This document shows, piece by piece, positions 36,039 to 48,606 of a stretch of DNA of 64,000 nucleotides. The DNA comes from Chondrosia reniformis (lineage: Eukaryota; Porifera; Demospongiae; Chondrillida; Chondrillidae), in contig OX359198.1 of NCBI GenBank assembly GCA_947172415.1, positions 1,953,401-2,017,400 of the forward strand, in the 5' to 3' direction. The notes under the pieces were generated by a model, which worked only from the letters and a program-made list of their open reading frames with translations, had not been told where the DNA came from and did no database searches. The stretch's first letter is position 1, and each line of letters opens with the position of its first letter. Made by a program: the position numbers and the translations under genes.

Positions 36039-36854
36039 TTATTTTTCTTTTTCATTATTGCTATCTTCAAGCAGTAAAATTCTAGAATATTGCGGAAGTC
36101 TTATGTATTTGGTTGACACGTAGCCAAACTTACATGCCGATGACCAAATCCATCGATGTAATTCAGTTCTACAATTACTTATCAGATACCATCCAAAATA
36201 GAACGGCTCTAAAACTGCTGTTTCCATTAATCCGGTATCCTGGAGTATTAGTTCAGTACCATTTAGGCTGTAAAATGTTACGCGATAATATTGATCTTTG
36301 ATGACAGCACTACTAGCACGTACACAATAGTCGCTTGGTAACCAATAACCTTTAGAACGATTACCGTCTGGTTCAAACCAAACGCGATTCTTTGTCCTAA
36401 AATGATCTGAAGATGGTATCCATGTGGATACAATATAAAATTGTTCGGCTTCATTAATTCTTGGGTCGGCTTTGCTGCAGTTTTGCCATTCAGTTACGTA
36501 GTTCCTTTGATTTCCATATTCTCCCAAAATAGCGCAAACGTATCTGCAAGGATTATTGAAGATTGTACACGTTGGATGTGGACGAAATATCACACGGTCT
36601 GTTGCTAAATGTAGAGTCGGGATTGCCATAATCAACAAAATTGCTGTAATAATACAAAATATAATTACTGTCTTGAACACTCCCATAATCAATCCTTGCA
36701 AATTTGATATCATTGAGTACAACGTGAAATAACCAATTGAAAGTAATATCGCCAAACTGACAGGATTGAAGAGACACATGTCAATTAGCATTCCACCTAC
36801 ACTGGCATACAGTTGTTCCCGACTCTCCATCCTGTATTGCAAAGAACGATCCAT
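36039..36854 (-). CDS. Unrecognised two-helix membrane glycoprotein, copy 3, inverted
   Basis: A minus-strand intronless frame of 271 residues. It is the same family as 5599-6441, but the divergence is uneven. The N-terminal 85 residues with both helices carry many replacements (MESREQLYASVGGMLID, ILLSIGYFTLYSMISNLQG) and lack one residue. The Cys-rich outer domain is almost unchanged: FNNPC for FYNPC, GEYG for GDYG, SSDH for SPDH, LPSDYC for LSSDYC, and CKFGYV for CKIGYV. The sequons remain. The charged tail is shorter, ending NNEKEK. It sits between the two 19 kb duplicons in the opposite orientation. Confidence 0.7.
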   Translation of the reverse strand: MDRSLQYRMESREQLYASVGGMLIDMCLFNPVSLAILLSIGYFTLYSMISNLQGLIMGVFKTVIIFCIITAILLIMAIPTLHLATDRVIFRPHPTCTIFNNPCRYVCAILGEYGNQRNYVTEWQNCSKADPRINEAEQFYIVSTWIPSSDHFRTKNRVWFEPDGNRSKGYWLPSDYCVRASSAVIKDQYYRVTFYSLNGTELILQDTGLMETAVLEPFYFGWYLISNCRTELHRWIWSSACKFGYVSTKYIRLPQYSRILLLEDSNNEKEK

Positions 36855-39800
36855 GTTAACGAAACTGCATGAACCTCTATGGCTATAGGTAGTTCATATA
36901 TATATACGGCTCAAGCCATATAATATGCATGGAGCTCTCTGATTGGCGGGAATAAATCAATTATATAATTCTCAAGGCATGCACGTATTTCCGTGAGTCT
37001 CACTAAATTGAAAGCATTCCGTTCTCACGGGCATGTGCAATAAACTCACGGAAATTCTAGAGTTTTAAATGGTATACACTAACACTCATTACTCGACTTC
37101 AACACTCCATTCCTTATTCATTTATCATGCAATATATGCAACACTAGTACATATTCTTGCCAGATGGTAAACATATATAGATGAATCACCTGTCATTCAA
37201 ATATACTGTGTCCAAGATTTCACCCTTGCTCCCATTTCTTATATTAATTCTTTCACACCTCTGTAAATTAATTATTTGAGTTTTTTCAAATACTTTTATA
37301 GTAAGAATCCATTGAAAGGTCCTTTGTGCAAAAGGTTAAGTTAAGCTTTGATGCTTAATGTATGTATACTCAAAGTAAAGGTCAAAGTTCAAAGTGTCAC
37401 ATAAGGGTCATTTTTGAAATAAGGTTTTGAAAATCTTTTGAAAATTAACACCTTTAACAGAAGCCAGCTGACTTATATCTTATACATTCAAGTCAATAGG
37501 TATAGATAGTGTGGTGTCTATATAGTTGGGAGAACACATAGAGGGCAACACTTTGTCAATTGCAAGTCATATTTATTCTTGATCATAATCATTTATGTAA
37601 CACTCACAGGATCAAATTTCAGGTTTCATATGGCATGAAATCTATTTAAACTTTTTGAACAGCCAGGTTTCAAAGGGTGCTCCAGAATGTGGTGCCAATC
37701 ACTTCTGTATTTCGGTGCACCATTACTACTTCAGGTTATGTGATCCTTTCCTAATACTCACTCAAGCAACTCAAACAAGTAAAAACTGTATTTATCTATA
37801 CATAGACAGTGTAAAATATCTTTCTTATGCAACATTCCATACGTACACAGGATCAAATTTCAGGTCATGCTTTATGAAACCTGAGATTTGATCCTGTGGT
37901 AGGGGAGAAAAATTTACACTAGTACTGTTACAGGAAAATTATACTGGTAAAATTATGCTCACAAAATGCTAGAATTTAATGTTAATATAATTCAGAATAT
38001 ATCACGTTACCAGGGCAACCTGGTGATATCTGGGGTGTTATAAACCTTATATTTCACACTTGAACTAGTCATAAATGTTATATCACCAGTAGGCCTACTC
38101 ATATTTACTTATCATCACCTTGCAATACCTTATTATCAGTGATTCAAGTCATACCTGATATATATTTATTATACCACACTCAAGTGTGGTATAACTAGTA
38201 CTTATAATACAAACCGAATTCATGATATAAATTAATATTTTGAACAATGCAATTGTAATGACTTTATAATATGTGTCTTGTGTTTTGCAGTTTCACTCAA
38301 AACGTTCAGTAAATCTATTAAAGTAAACATTTTTATACTTTCCATTGCTATAAATATTATATAGGTATGCAAGCTTGTGTTATGCTCAGTTGAGGAGTAT
38401 ATAATAAGTGAAAAGTCATATTTATAAATAATAATATACAGTGTTTTAGTTTCACACAAAAATGTCTCTGTACTCTTCTATACATGTGTTTACAGTGAAG
38501 GAGTTAACTATATACATACAAACTATAACTCCCAACTGAACTACCAGTATTTACTAGTTAATCTTCCTGTATATATCTGTAGACTAGTGGTAAGTCGACG
38601 TCACAATGTACGTATAATGCTAAGAGAGCCGAGTTTTTCTAGACTATTTTAAGTAACTTAACCATATACTTCTGTGTTTGGGTGCACCATTCCTACTTCA
38701 GGTTATGTGATCATTTCCTAATACTCACTCAAGCAACTCAAACAATTAAGAATTGTATTTATATTAATAAAGTTATACATAGACAGTGGTTTTTTCTATA
38801 CTTTTAACAAAAAATTAAAGGCATTGTACGTAAATCTCAAGATAGTTGTTATTCAATTTGTGCATGCTCAGACACAAATCCTGCCAAAACATGTTATTAC
38901 ATCAACCACTGTCATGTGGTGTTTCACAGTGAAACAGATAGAAAGAAAATGTCTCAATAATATATAATTTAATAATTTAACAAAGTAATTCTCTACCTAC
39001 ATATAGCAGTTACAGATATGTGGGTCATATTAAAAAGATGTTCACATTATGTCACAAATTAATGTTTGTTTCTTTCATGTACATCCATTAAAAAGACTGG
39101 AGAAACTGCCTTGTCTAAATTTCAATCAGCTGCTAGGTAAATATACCTGACTTACATATGTAAAGTTTGTTCTACAAGTGAGAGCCACATTAACAATTGA
39201 TTACTTAATTTCCAATTGAAAGGTTGCCAGGGAACTGTATCTGGTTGCTATGGAGACCTTTCTATGAAATGAAGGCATGCATGCTATATAGAAGCAAACA
39301 AGAGGTACAATGTAAGCACCTTAATGTACACCTAAGATGGGACAGCACTGTAAACACTCCACCAATAGCCATAGCTGCAATGGATTCAAAATCAGATATG
39401 CCCATTGGGCAAATTTAATCTAGAAGAATTCCTCTATCTAGTTACCATGGATACTAAAGAAAAGTAAAACAAATAAATTATTTAAGTAGCTATAGCTATA
39501 TATATATATACTGAAACAACTTATATACTTCTTGAACAGTTGTACCTAGTCAACTTTAATAAACTTGCTCAAAGGGATTGTACAGTTTCATAGCCAAATA
39601 TTACAACAAACTGATTAATAGGATACAGAGAACCACACACCTCCCCCAACTGAACTAAGCCAGTTTCCAATTGAATGGTTGCCTGGGAACTGCACCTGGT
39701 TGCTATGGAGACTCTTTTATGAAATAAATGAAGGTACATAGGCTTTAATACAGAAGCAAGCAAGATGCACAATGTAAGTACATTTAGACAAGGCCAGCAC

Positions 39801-40901
39801 TGTAACTACTCCCCCAAATGAGTGTAGCCATAGGGAGCTGTAATGGACCCCAAATCAGGTATACCCATTAGTTCATTTGAAGAATTCCTCTATCTAGTTA
39901 CCATGGATACTAAGTAAGAGTAAAACAAATATATAGATTATCTAAGTAGCTATACAAAAACAAGAAACTTTCTGAACAGTTTTACAATTTACCTACCAGC
40001 TAATGTCAAAGCCAACTTTAACAATCTTGCTCAAAGGGATTTTACAGTTTCACAGCCATTTATATTGGTAAGCCTGTACTATACTGTCACACATATATAC
40101 CCAAACTGAACTATGGGAGCCAGGACTTACTAGTTACTATAGGGGCTGGTATATGTAGACATGCTAAATATGGCAGTCTTATTGAACAGATGTAGTTTAC
40201 AGTTGTTATACTCACTTCTGATTCCATGCAAATTTTTCTTGATCCAATATTTTCTTTCGTTATCTTCTCCCACCAGGATGGGTTAAGCCATTAATTTTAA
40301 TGATTCCCTATCACTCAGTCCTTCTTAAATTGGACATGTTGCTAGGAAACCGACATTTGACTTGCATGACAATTCTTCTGTATACATACAGCAAATAAAG
40401 TATATATAGGCTTCTTTGCGTAAACAAAAATGCATAGACGTATACTTGAAGTTCAAATTAGATTTTGAATAGTCTCACAAGTAAGTATTCTTATTGATTA
40501 ATGTGCGATTCTTAACATTGTAACTTAGATGAAAACAAACTTTAATTAAACTTATTAAAGTATTGGGTTAGGTATATACAGTAATAGGTATATTTTATTA
40601 TTATAGTTTGTCTGATTCCTTAAACAAGATAACCTACCTTAAGGGCATGTACAACGCCAAAGTTCTCAATAGAGCGTCAATAGCAACGGCCATTTTGGAT
40701 TCCCTACTTGATTTTAGTAATAATAAACAAAAAGTCATTGCATAAAACATGTCTATAATAGAGTTTAGTTGCTACATATTCACTATTATTGTCAAGATTT
40801 CTTTCCTAAGTATTACAGTATTTCGCTCTAAGACGAGCTCATCAAAACTAATACTGCTAATTAATCGCAATTAAATGGAATATGTATATATTCCTCTGTA
40901 G
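36855..40901. other. Non-coding block between duplicons
   Basis: No gene is supported. The first 200 bp match the two-helix gene promoter. From about 37900 the sequence matches the upstream block of the seven-helix gene (compare 26530 onward), but the seven-helix gene itself is missing here. Two units of the 375 bp repeat lie at about 39208-40070. From about 40745 it matches the 5' flank of truncated SHANK-like copy 3. Confidence 0.5.
37601..37898. repeat. Inverted-repeat element, interrupted
   Basis: The ends match the element at 6973-7232 (cactcacaggatcaaatttc and gagatttgatcctgtg). The middle, about 37690-37850, contains unrelated sequence, including a fragment resembling the foldback family (ttcggtgcaccatt) and ctcactcaagcaactcaaac. 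Confidence 0.55.
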
Positions 40902-43496
40902 TCCATATTTGAGGACCAAAATTTTGCTTTCTATAAGCAAAATTCAGAAAATGGTTTCAAAGGAAAATACCTGGATGAAGAGATAACATGGAAAGAACAT
41001 CTTACTGATAATACCAACACTTTAGAGGTGTGTATTTTAAAATTATATCTCTTAAAAACATGCATCCATCTCCACATTATATATTACACAGTTCAGCCTA
41101 ATTGAACGGACCAGACGTACCAACCAGTTGACAAGAAAGCAAATTTTTAGGATAAATGATAAATCTTCAAGGAAAAAATTTGTCAAGGCTGTAGAAAGAA
41201 ACCAGGTCAGCAAAGCTGTAAAAATGCTAAACAAAGGAATGGATCCCAATTTTGTAACCGAAACAGGAAGTAAGTCTTTATATATATTGATATCTGCATG
41301 CTCGGAAGTTCCCTAAAAAAAATAAAAATTAACCTAAATCAAATTATTCATGACTATTTAATGCTCCACTGCATTCAGATACTCCACTTGGTATTGCTTG
41401 TGAGAATAAAGGAACAGATGACATGATCCTCGAGTAGATAAGGAATGGAGCCAGTTTTCATTTTAGAGGAAAAGATGGCCTAACTCCATTGCACAAAGCA
41501 GCAATGTGTGCAAATTATACGGCAATGTTAACTCTTCTTCGTGCAGGAGCTTCTCCAAACTACAGAGATGCCAAAGTACACATGCACACAAACACACCCA
41601 CACATACATTCTCTGACACTAAAATATATATAGACACCGTGTGCATTTGTTATATATGTAATATATGTATATACAGTAAAACATTTGAGTTATTTAGGCT
41701 ATATATATATAGTGCTTTTTGGGTCAATTGTCCAGACCAGACATTACAATTGATCGATATAGGTTATATGGTGAAGTCATTCTAGTGGGAAAGTTTGTCA
41801 AATGGTAGTCGCAAGTTACTGATTGCAACGTCCAGTCTGGAAAACCGACCCAAAAAGTACCATATACGGATTCCCCTCTTGGACATACCTATAGGGACTT
41901 ACTCCTGTGTATTACTCTGTGGCCACATCAGATCCATTTCCCTGCTGGGTCCTTTTGAACTGCTCTCCTTATCACTGTGACGTGGATGCTGCAAAATCCT
42001 CTGTTGTTGAAACTACACTCCATCTTGCTGCCCAGAAGGGCCATCTTCTTCAAGTGAAAATGTTGGCAGAATATGGAGCTGATGTCAACGCACCAATGGA
42101 ACAATGCAAGGGCTTGACACTGTATCACATAGCAGTGTTGAGTGGAAACGCGGAGTTGGTAAAGGTAAAATGCATATAAATATACCTATTATCAATACAA
42201 TATGTGTACCGTAATTCGGGAAATTTTCGTTGTTAAAATTTCGTGGTTGGCTGAAACCACGAAAATTTATCACACGAAATATTTTTAACAACGAATAATA
42301 ACACGTTGTACAATCTACGTACAGCTGAGCGCGGCCAAAATGACTCTACTGTGATACCTGCAGCGCAAAGACGATTTACCAGACCCAAAGGGCTCACTTT
42401 CGTCCGAAGTACCAGCAGCAACAATCGCTCGTGCGACCCAGACCACGAAAATATTTTAACACGAAAATTTTTCCCACGAAAATTTCCCGAACTACGGTAT
42501 TATATAGACAAGTGTATATATACATAAAGGGCATGCGCAATATAAACCAACCGTACATGTCACATTGACTTTTTGTAAATGTTTATTTGTAGATTTAATT
42601 GGAAAATGGAGCTAACATAGACTGTGAGAATATTGAGAATGTTTCTCACAGATATATCAACTCACTATTTAAGTTGATGTTCAAAATTCATAAGTCAGGT
42701 TAGTATGGATAGGTAATCTATATAGTATATTATGATTTATGAGCAACAAGGAATATGAAATACTTTAAATTATAATGAGATTGCATGCATGCATACACTG
42801 TAATTATACATACAGTATATTCATAGGGATATATCTCTCTTTAATTGTCTAATCTGTAGATTCAAAGTCCAACCACCAATTTCATGATCACATGACTCCC
42901 CTTTCACTAGAACAACCTCCTAGAACAAGCAATTATATTAATTGTCCTCGTTTGAGTCTTGTGACTCATTTGAATCTTGTGACACACTGGAGGCAGAAGA
43001 AACAGAAATTCCCTCTGTGTTAGGACCATCTGAAAGGGTCTCTACAACACACCTGCACAGCACTGGAATACCTCAATGTAACTTGCCATCAAGCACTACT
43101 TCAAACTCTCCTTCTTCTGTACATGTGTCAAGTGACTCTGATCAGAGGGATTGTGTTACCAGTCACCAGTTTCATGATGAGGGCATTGCATCTGCACTAG
43201 CCAGCAAGGAATCTGTCGGTTCTAGTCGGATTAATAGTTGGACCATACACCACTTGAAGGCATTATTGGGTCAGGGTTCAACCTCAACCAAACGTTTCAA
43301 CTTGGAGAGATCTCGATCAAGCCCAAGCTTCAGCTCAGGTTATGATGAACGTGATCATGATGCAGCAGAGTTTGTAAAGTTCAAAGCTAATTCTAAAGTC
43401 TTTTTGCAATTGCAGTCGCAGTGTAAACTATTTTGGAATGCTTGCTCACAATTTGGCAGTGTTTTGTCGAGTGTAGCTTGTACTATGGTGTACTGA
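40902..43496 (+). pseudogene. SHANK-like copy 4, decayed
   Basis: Exons 3 to 8 are present: 40902-41027, 41092-41269, 41379-41575, 41895-42164, 42593-42698, 42860-43496. Exons 1 and 2 are missing, with the same truncation point as copy 3. Lesions: exon 5 has TAG in place of a Leu codon (41435-41437); exon 7 begins ATT TAA where copies 1 and 2 have ATT TTA; exon 8 is 16 bases shorter at its head, which shifts the frame. Exon 6 remains open. Unlike copy 3 it keeps exon 7 and a normal GT donor after exon 5. The two copies therefore carry different disabling changes on top of a shared truncation. Confidence 0.85.
42207..42499. mobile_element. MITE in intron 6 of SHANK-like copy 4
   Basis: A 293 bp element starts taccgtaattcgggaaattt and ends with the inverse, aaatttcccgaactacggta. 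Inner blocks of cacgaaaattt point both ways. Copies 1 and 2 lack it. Copy 3 keeps only its left end. It inserted in the ancestor of copies 3 and 4. Confidence 0.8.
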
Positions 43497-44039
43497 TTAC
43501 ATAATATTATTTATTATAATTTTTATGACATTAATATTAATTTCATTTTGCGTTTGTGAGAATTATTGTACATAAGACATTTATTTGGAATCCAGTAAAG
43601 AAGCTAATGAACTTTCAGAAATTATGCTAACGTATATATGGCTTCCTGTTCTTAACCTTGTATCTGTCACCAAAATAGTGGACGTTCGGCTGGCTTTCGT
43701 TTTCAATAGAGCTTATAAAACTAGTTTGTCTTTATAAGCGTCGAATATTAAATGGACGAAAAGGATTTAGAAACCACCTTTTCTAATACTATGTAACGTA
43801 AAGCCTGCTACGTTTTTTTACGAGATATAGCCTTGAAATATTAACGGCAATCAAGCGACGACCCGATGAGTAGTTAGAGTTTGCCCTTGCGCCCCACGTG
43901 TTTTTTAAACTCGAACTACTTGGTTGGATTAAGCAACTTTTTGCTGATCTCTTATTCACAATTCCATACAGGAAAATTATATTGTTAAAATGTTAATATA
44001 ATTCAGATTAAATTAATGTTCACACAAACACAAAACTCA
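43497..44039. other. Intergenic, second duplicon
   Basis: This is the non-coding duplicate of 23769-24315. Nothing further is recognised. Confidence 0.45.
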
Positions 44040-45687
44040 TCAATATGGCAACATGTTCACATCTTCATCCTCCCTTCTCTTATCTTCACCTGCTTCATAC
44101 CAATCCTTCATTTTCCTCTTCCCAAAGTACCCAAGAGCAGCCACTAACAAGGTCGATATTACATATTCCATCAACTTGGTGCTATCAAAGAGAGGTGACA
44201 CGTCCCTGTAATGTCTCAACAAGGCAATAACATACAGTGACAAGCCTGAATATATGAACACTATAGCAATGCAAAAAAAGATAGTTGCATAATTGCTACA
44301 AATGCAACAATTCTTAGGATGTCTCAACATCAGATACACTTCATGTAGAATGACTACAATTGCTGCTAAGTTAAACAGTAAAATATACCAGAAAGAGTAA
44401 GTTACAGTTTCTAAGGGTGAGTCTAAAAAGAATATTACAAGATACACAATGGCTACTCCAAACATTTGAATACTATAGAGTGGACCTGCCCATCCAAGAG
44501 ATATCGCATGACATCTGATCACCCTCCTCCATCTTGGAGATATTTGCTGCTGGTTATTAGATGTATCATTAAGATATTTGTTTATTTTGCTATAAATAAG
44601 TGGATATTGACCTATAAAGATGATGAACATTAACACTGCAATCGTAAGAGCAATCACACAGTCTGGAAGGAAAAACTCGGGATAGTACTCTTCATGTGAC
44701 ACCAGAAATAGAGTACATTTTAAGTTGCTCGCGAAATAATAACTGAGATAAAACAGAGACAGACACCAAGTAAAGAGTTTGAATCTTTTTATTTGTCTCT
44801 TTTGACTCTGATTCAGAACAAAAATGAAAATTTTATTCTCACTTCTGATGAGTCTTATCATTAGCAAATTTCCAAGAATCACTACCCCAACAACAGCAAT
44901 GTTCTTTGCTAGAGTGTAGGTCCAACTTGAAGGAGTAAAAGATTTTAGTATGCCATCAGGTGAAAGTGTAGCTAGTGATAATCCATATGGTTTTCCCTCA
45001 TACCACATTGGTGCATATCGAAAGAACACCCCTTGTTGGTCATTCATCACCTTTCATAACAGAAAGTATAGTAAATCAATAAACTGAAACAGTGTGCATA
45101 GTACCACTTGAAAGTGATCATAAATATATATACAATATAGCTATCGTTATAATTATAATGAAAGTGCGGCATATATACAAGTTCTGCATATAGTCACTTA
45201 CATTAGCTGCAAAGTCCTCCAAAAGGGAAGGATCACATAAAGTTGGAACAGACAAGCAAAGTGATTGAGGTAGAATATGTGAGCCCTTTCTGAGGACATG
45301 AAACATGAGCGGAGGTAGTACTAAATAGTAATAATAGTGGTACCACATAAATATATCACAATCCTTAGTGTTCCACTGACAACAAGACTTCTCTATATCT
45401 AACACTGTATTATTCTGACTAGATACATTGATCATTTTGAAGTGGAACACTTTGACTATCTGTGAAAAATTGAAAATTTCCTTTATATCCAGTGGATTGC
45501 CAAAGTAATCACGAATACCAAAGTGCTTGTTTCCACTTCTGAGGGCATCCATCATCTGATCTAAATTCTCTACACATTCCTTGTTCTTGTAACTTTCCTC
45601 TCCACTTGTGTATCTAACCTGAAGCAGTACTAGTATCAGTAAGTAGACAGTGTAGGTCGAGGATAGAGGACACTTTAGATAAGTCAT
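44040..45687 (-). CDS. Unrecognised seven-helix membrane protein, copy 3
   Basis: Exons 45687-45202 and 45050-44040 give 498 residues. The exon 1 product up to the splice site matches copy 2 exactly as far as I can read. In exon 2 there is a two-residue gain in helix 5 (YILLFNLAAIV against YILLLAAIV), one residue lost before the QQQ, and SGLSLYV for TGLSLYV in helix 6. Splice sites and frame are intact. All three copies therefore appear able to encode protein, unlike the SHANK-like neighbours in the same duplicons. Confidence 0.7.
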
Positions 45688-48606
45688 AGCTGCGCTTCGA
45701 TCTCAATCAGCTGCAGAGATGGGCAATTTAGAAAAAATTAGAACGCTTTAAAGAATTAACAAAGCTATATATTTTCATTTATACCATGCATACTCTTATA
45801 TACACTGGTCTGGTAGCGCAAGCATTCATCTATATAGTTTGGGATGGTATAAATAGGCTGCATTCACTGTATGTCAACAACCATATACACTTGTATTATT
45901 CTTTTTGAGTGCAAACTGAATGACTAATTTAATATTGCCGTTTCACTACGGATTTTCATTTTGATTAATATGTTACGTAGCCACAAACACGGGGAGATCC
46001 CCAGGTACCACAATTACGCATATTATGTTTGACTAAAATTAACCTGATTCAGAATGACAATACATATGTATATACGTACGTATATATACTTTCAAGTTGC
46101 CAATTTATCTACAGTATAATACTTCCTAATACTCACTCAAGCAACTCAAACAATTAAGAACTGTATTGACACATGAATAAACCTATACATAGACAGTGTA
46201 AAACATCTTTCTTATGCACCATTCCATAAGTACGGGAGGAAAATTTACACTGCTACAGGAAAATTATATTGTTAAAATTATGCTCACAAAACACTGGAAT
46301 TTAATGTTTATATAATTCAGAATATATCATGTTACCAGGACAACTGGGTGATATCTGGGCTTTTATAAACCTTATATTTCATATTTGAACTATATAGTGA
46401 TAAATGTTTATCACCAGTAGGCCTACTCATATTTATAATTACTTATCATTACATTACCTTATCATCACCTTGCAATACCTTATTATCAACTTAAAGTTTA
46501 CAATTGATTCAAGTCATACCTGATATATATTTATTATACCAAACTCAAGTGTGGTATAACTTGTACTTATAATACAAACCGAGTTCATGATATCAATTAA
46601 TATTTTGACAATGCAATTGTAATGACTTTATAATATGTGTCTTGTGCTTTGCAGTTTCACTCAAAACGTTCAGTAAATCTATTAAAGTAAACATTTGTAT
46701 GCAAGCTTGTGTTATGTTCAGTTATACAAGTGAAATGTCATATTTATAAATATTTATAAACAGTGTTTTAGCTTCACACAAATATGTCTCTGTACTCTTT
46801 TATACATGTGTTTACAGTAAAGAAGTTAACTATATACATACAAACTGTAACTCCCAACTGAACTATCAGTACTTACTAGTTAATCTTCATGTACATATCT
46901 GTAGACTAGTGGTAAGTCGCGCGATCGACGTCACAATGTACGTATATATAATGCTAAGAGAACCGAGTTTTTCTAGACTTTTAACAAGAAATTAAAGGCA
47001 TTATACGAAATCCCAAGATAGTTGTTATTCAATTTGTGCATGCTCAGACACAAATCCTGCCAAAACATGTTATTATATCAACCACTGTCATGTGGTGTTT
47101 CACAGAGAAACAGATATAAAGAAAATGTCAATTAAACAAAGTAATTCTCTACCTACGTACATATAGCAGTTACAGATATGTGGGTCATATTAAAAAGATG
47201 TTCACATTATGTCACAAATTAATGTTTGTTTCTTTCATGTACATCCATTAAAAAAGACTTTGGAGAAACTGGCTGGTCTAAATTTCAATCAGCTGCTAGG
47301 TAAATATACCTGACTTACATATGTAAAGTTTGTTCTACAAGTGAGAGCCACATTAACAATTGATTACTTAATTTACCAATTGAATGGTTGCCTGGGAACT
47401 GCACCTGGTTGCTATGGAGACTCTTTTATGAAATAAATGAAGGTACATAGGGTTTAATACAGAAGCAAGCAAGATGCACAATGTAAGTACATTTAGACAA
47501 GGCCAGCACTGTAACCACTCCCCCAAATGAGTGTAGCCATAGGGAGCTGTAATGGACCCCAAATCAGGTATACCCATTAGTTCATTTGAAGAATTCCTCT
47601 ATCTAGTTACCATGGATACTAAGTAAGAGTAAAACAAATATATAGATTATCTAAGTAGCTATACAAAAACAAGAAACTTTCTGAACAGTTTTACAATTTA
47701 CCTACCAGCTAACGTCAAAGCCAACTTTAACAATCTTGCTCAAAGGGATTTTACAGTTTCACAGCCATTTATATTGGTAAGCCTGTACTACACTGTCACA
47801 TCCAGATACCCCAACTGAACTATGGGAGCCAGGACTTACTAGTTACTATAGGGGCTGGTATATGTAGACATGCTAAATATGGCAGTCTTATTGAACAGAT
47901 GTAGTTTACAGTTGTTATACTCACTTCTGATTCCATGCAAATTTTTCTTGATCCAATATTTTCTTTCGTTATCTTCTCCCACCAGGATGGGTTAAGCCAT
48001 TAATTTTAATGATTCCCTATCACTCAGTCCTTCTAGCTTTTTCATTGGACATGTTGCTAGGTAACAGACATTTGACTTGCATGACAATTCTTCTGTATAC
48101 ATACAGCAAATAAAGTATATATAGGCTGCTTTGCGTAAACAAAAATGCATAGACGTATACTTGAAGTTTAAATTAGATTTTGAATAGTCTCACAAGTAAG
48201 TATTCTTATTGATTAATGTGCGATTCTTAACATTGTAACTTAGATGAAAACAAACTTTAATTAAACTTATTAAAGTATGGTTCATCTTGGGTTAGGTATA
48301 TACAGTATTAGGTATAATATAGTTTGTCTGATTCCTTAAACAAGATAACCTACCAATCAGTGTACATGTAGTTAAGGGCATGTACAACGCCAAAGTTCAT
48401 CAATTGAGCGTCAATAGCAACGGCCATTTTGGACTCCCTAAAAATTGATTTAGCAATAATATACAAAGTCTTTGCATGAAACATGTCAATTCATGCGCTC
48501 GCAAGAGGTTGTGCATGTGTTTACATTAGAAATGATTACTGCTGAAATTAACAATTAGAGGTTCATAAAGAGATATTAATAGCTTGCTTGTTAATTAATT
48601 AAACAC
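45688..48606. other. Non-coding repeat-rich block, second duplicon
   Basis: This is the duplicate of 25961-29800 without the insertion at 26806-27730. It holds one unit of the 375 bp repeat and an X-box-like word at 48053-48065. No gene is supported. Confidence 0.5.

Noticed and set aside
36987-37055. Short hairpin (atttccgtgagt / actcacggaaat)
   Set aside because: The arms are only about 12 bases in AT-rich promoter sequence, with no second copy to support a functional or mobile element.
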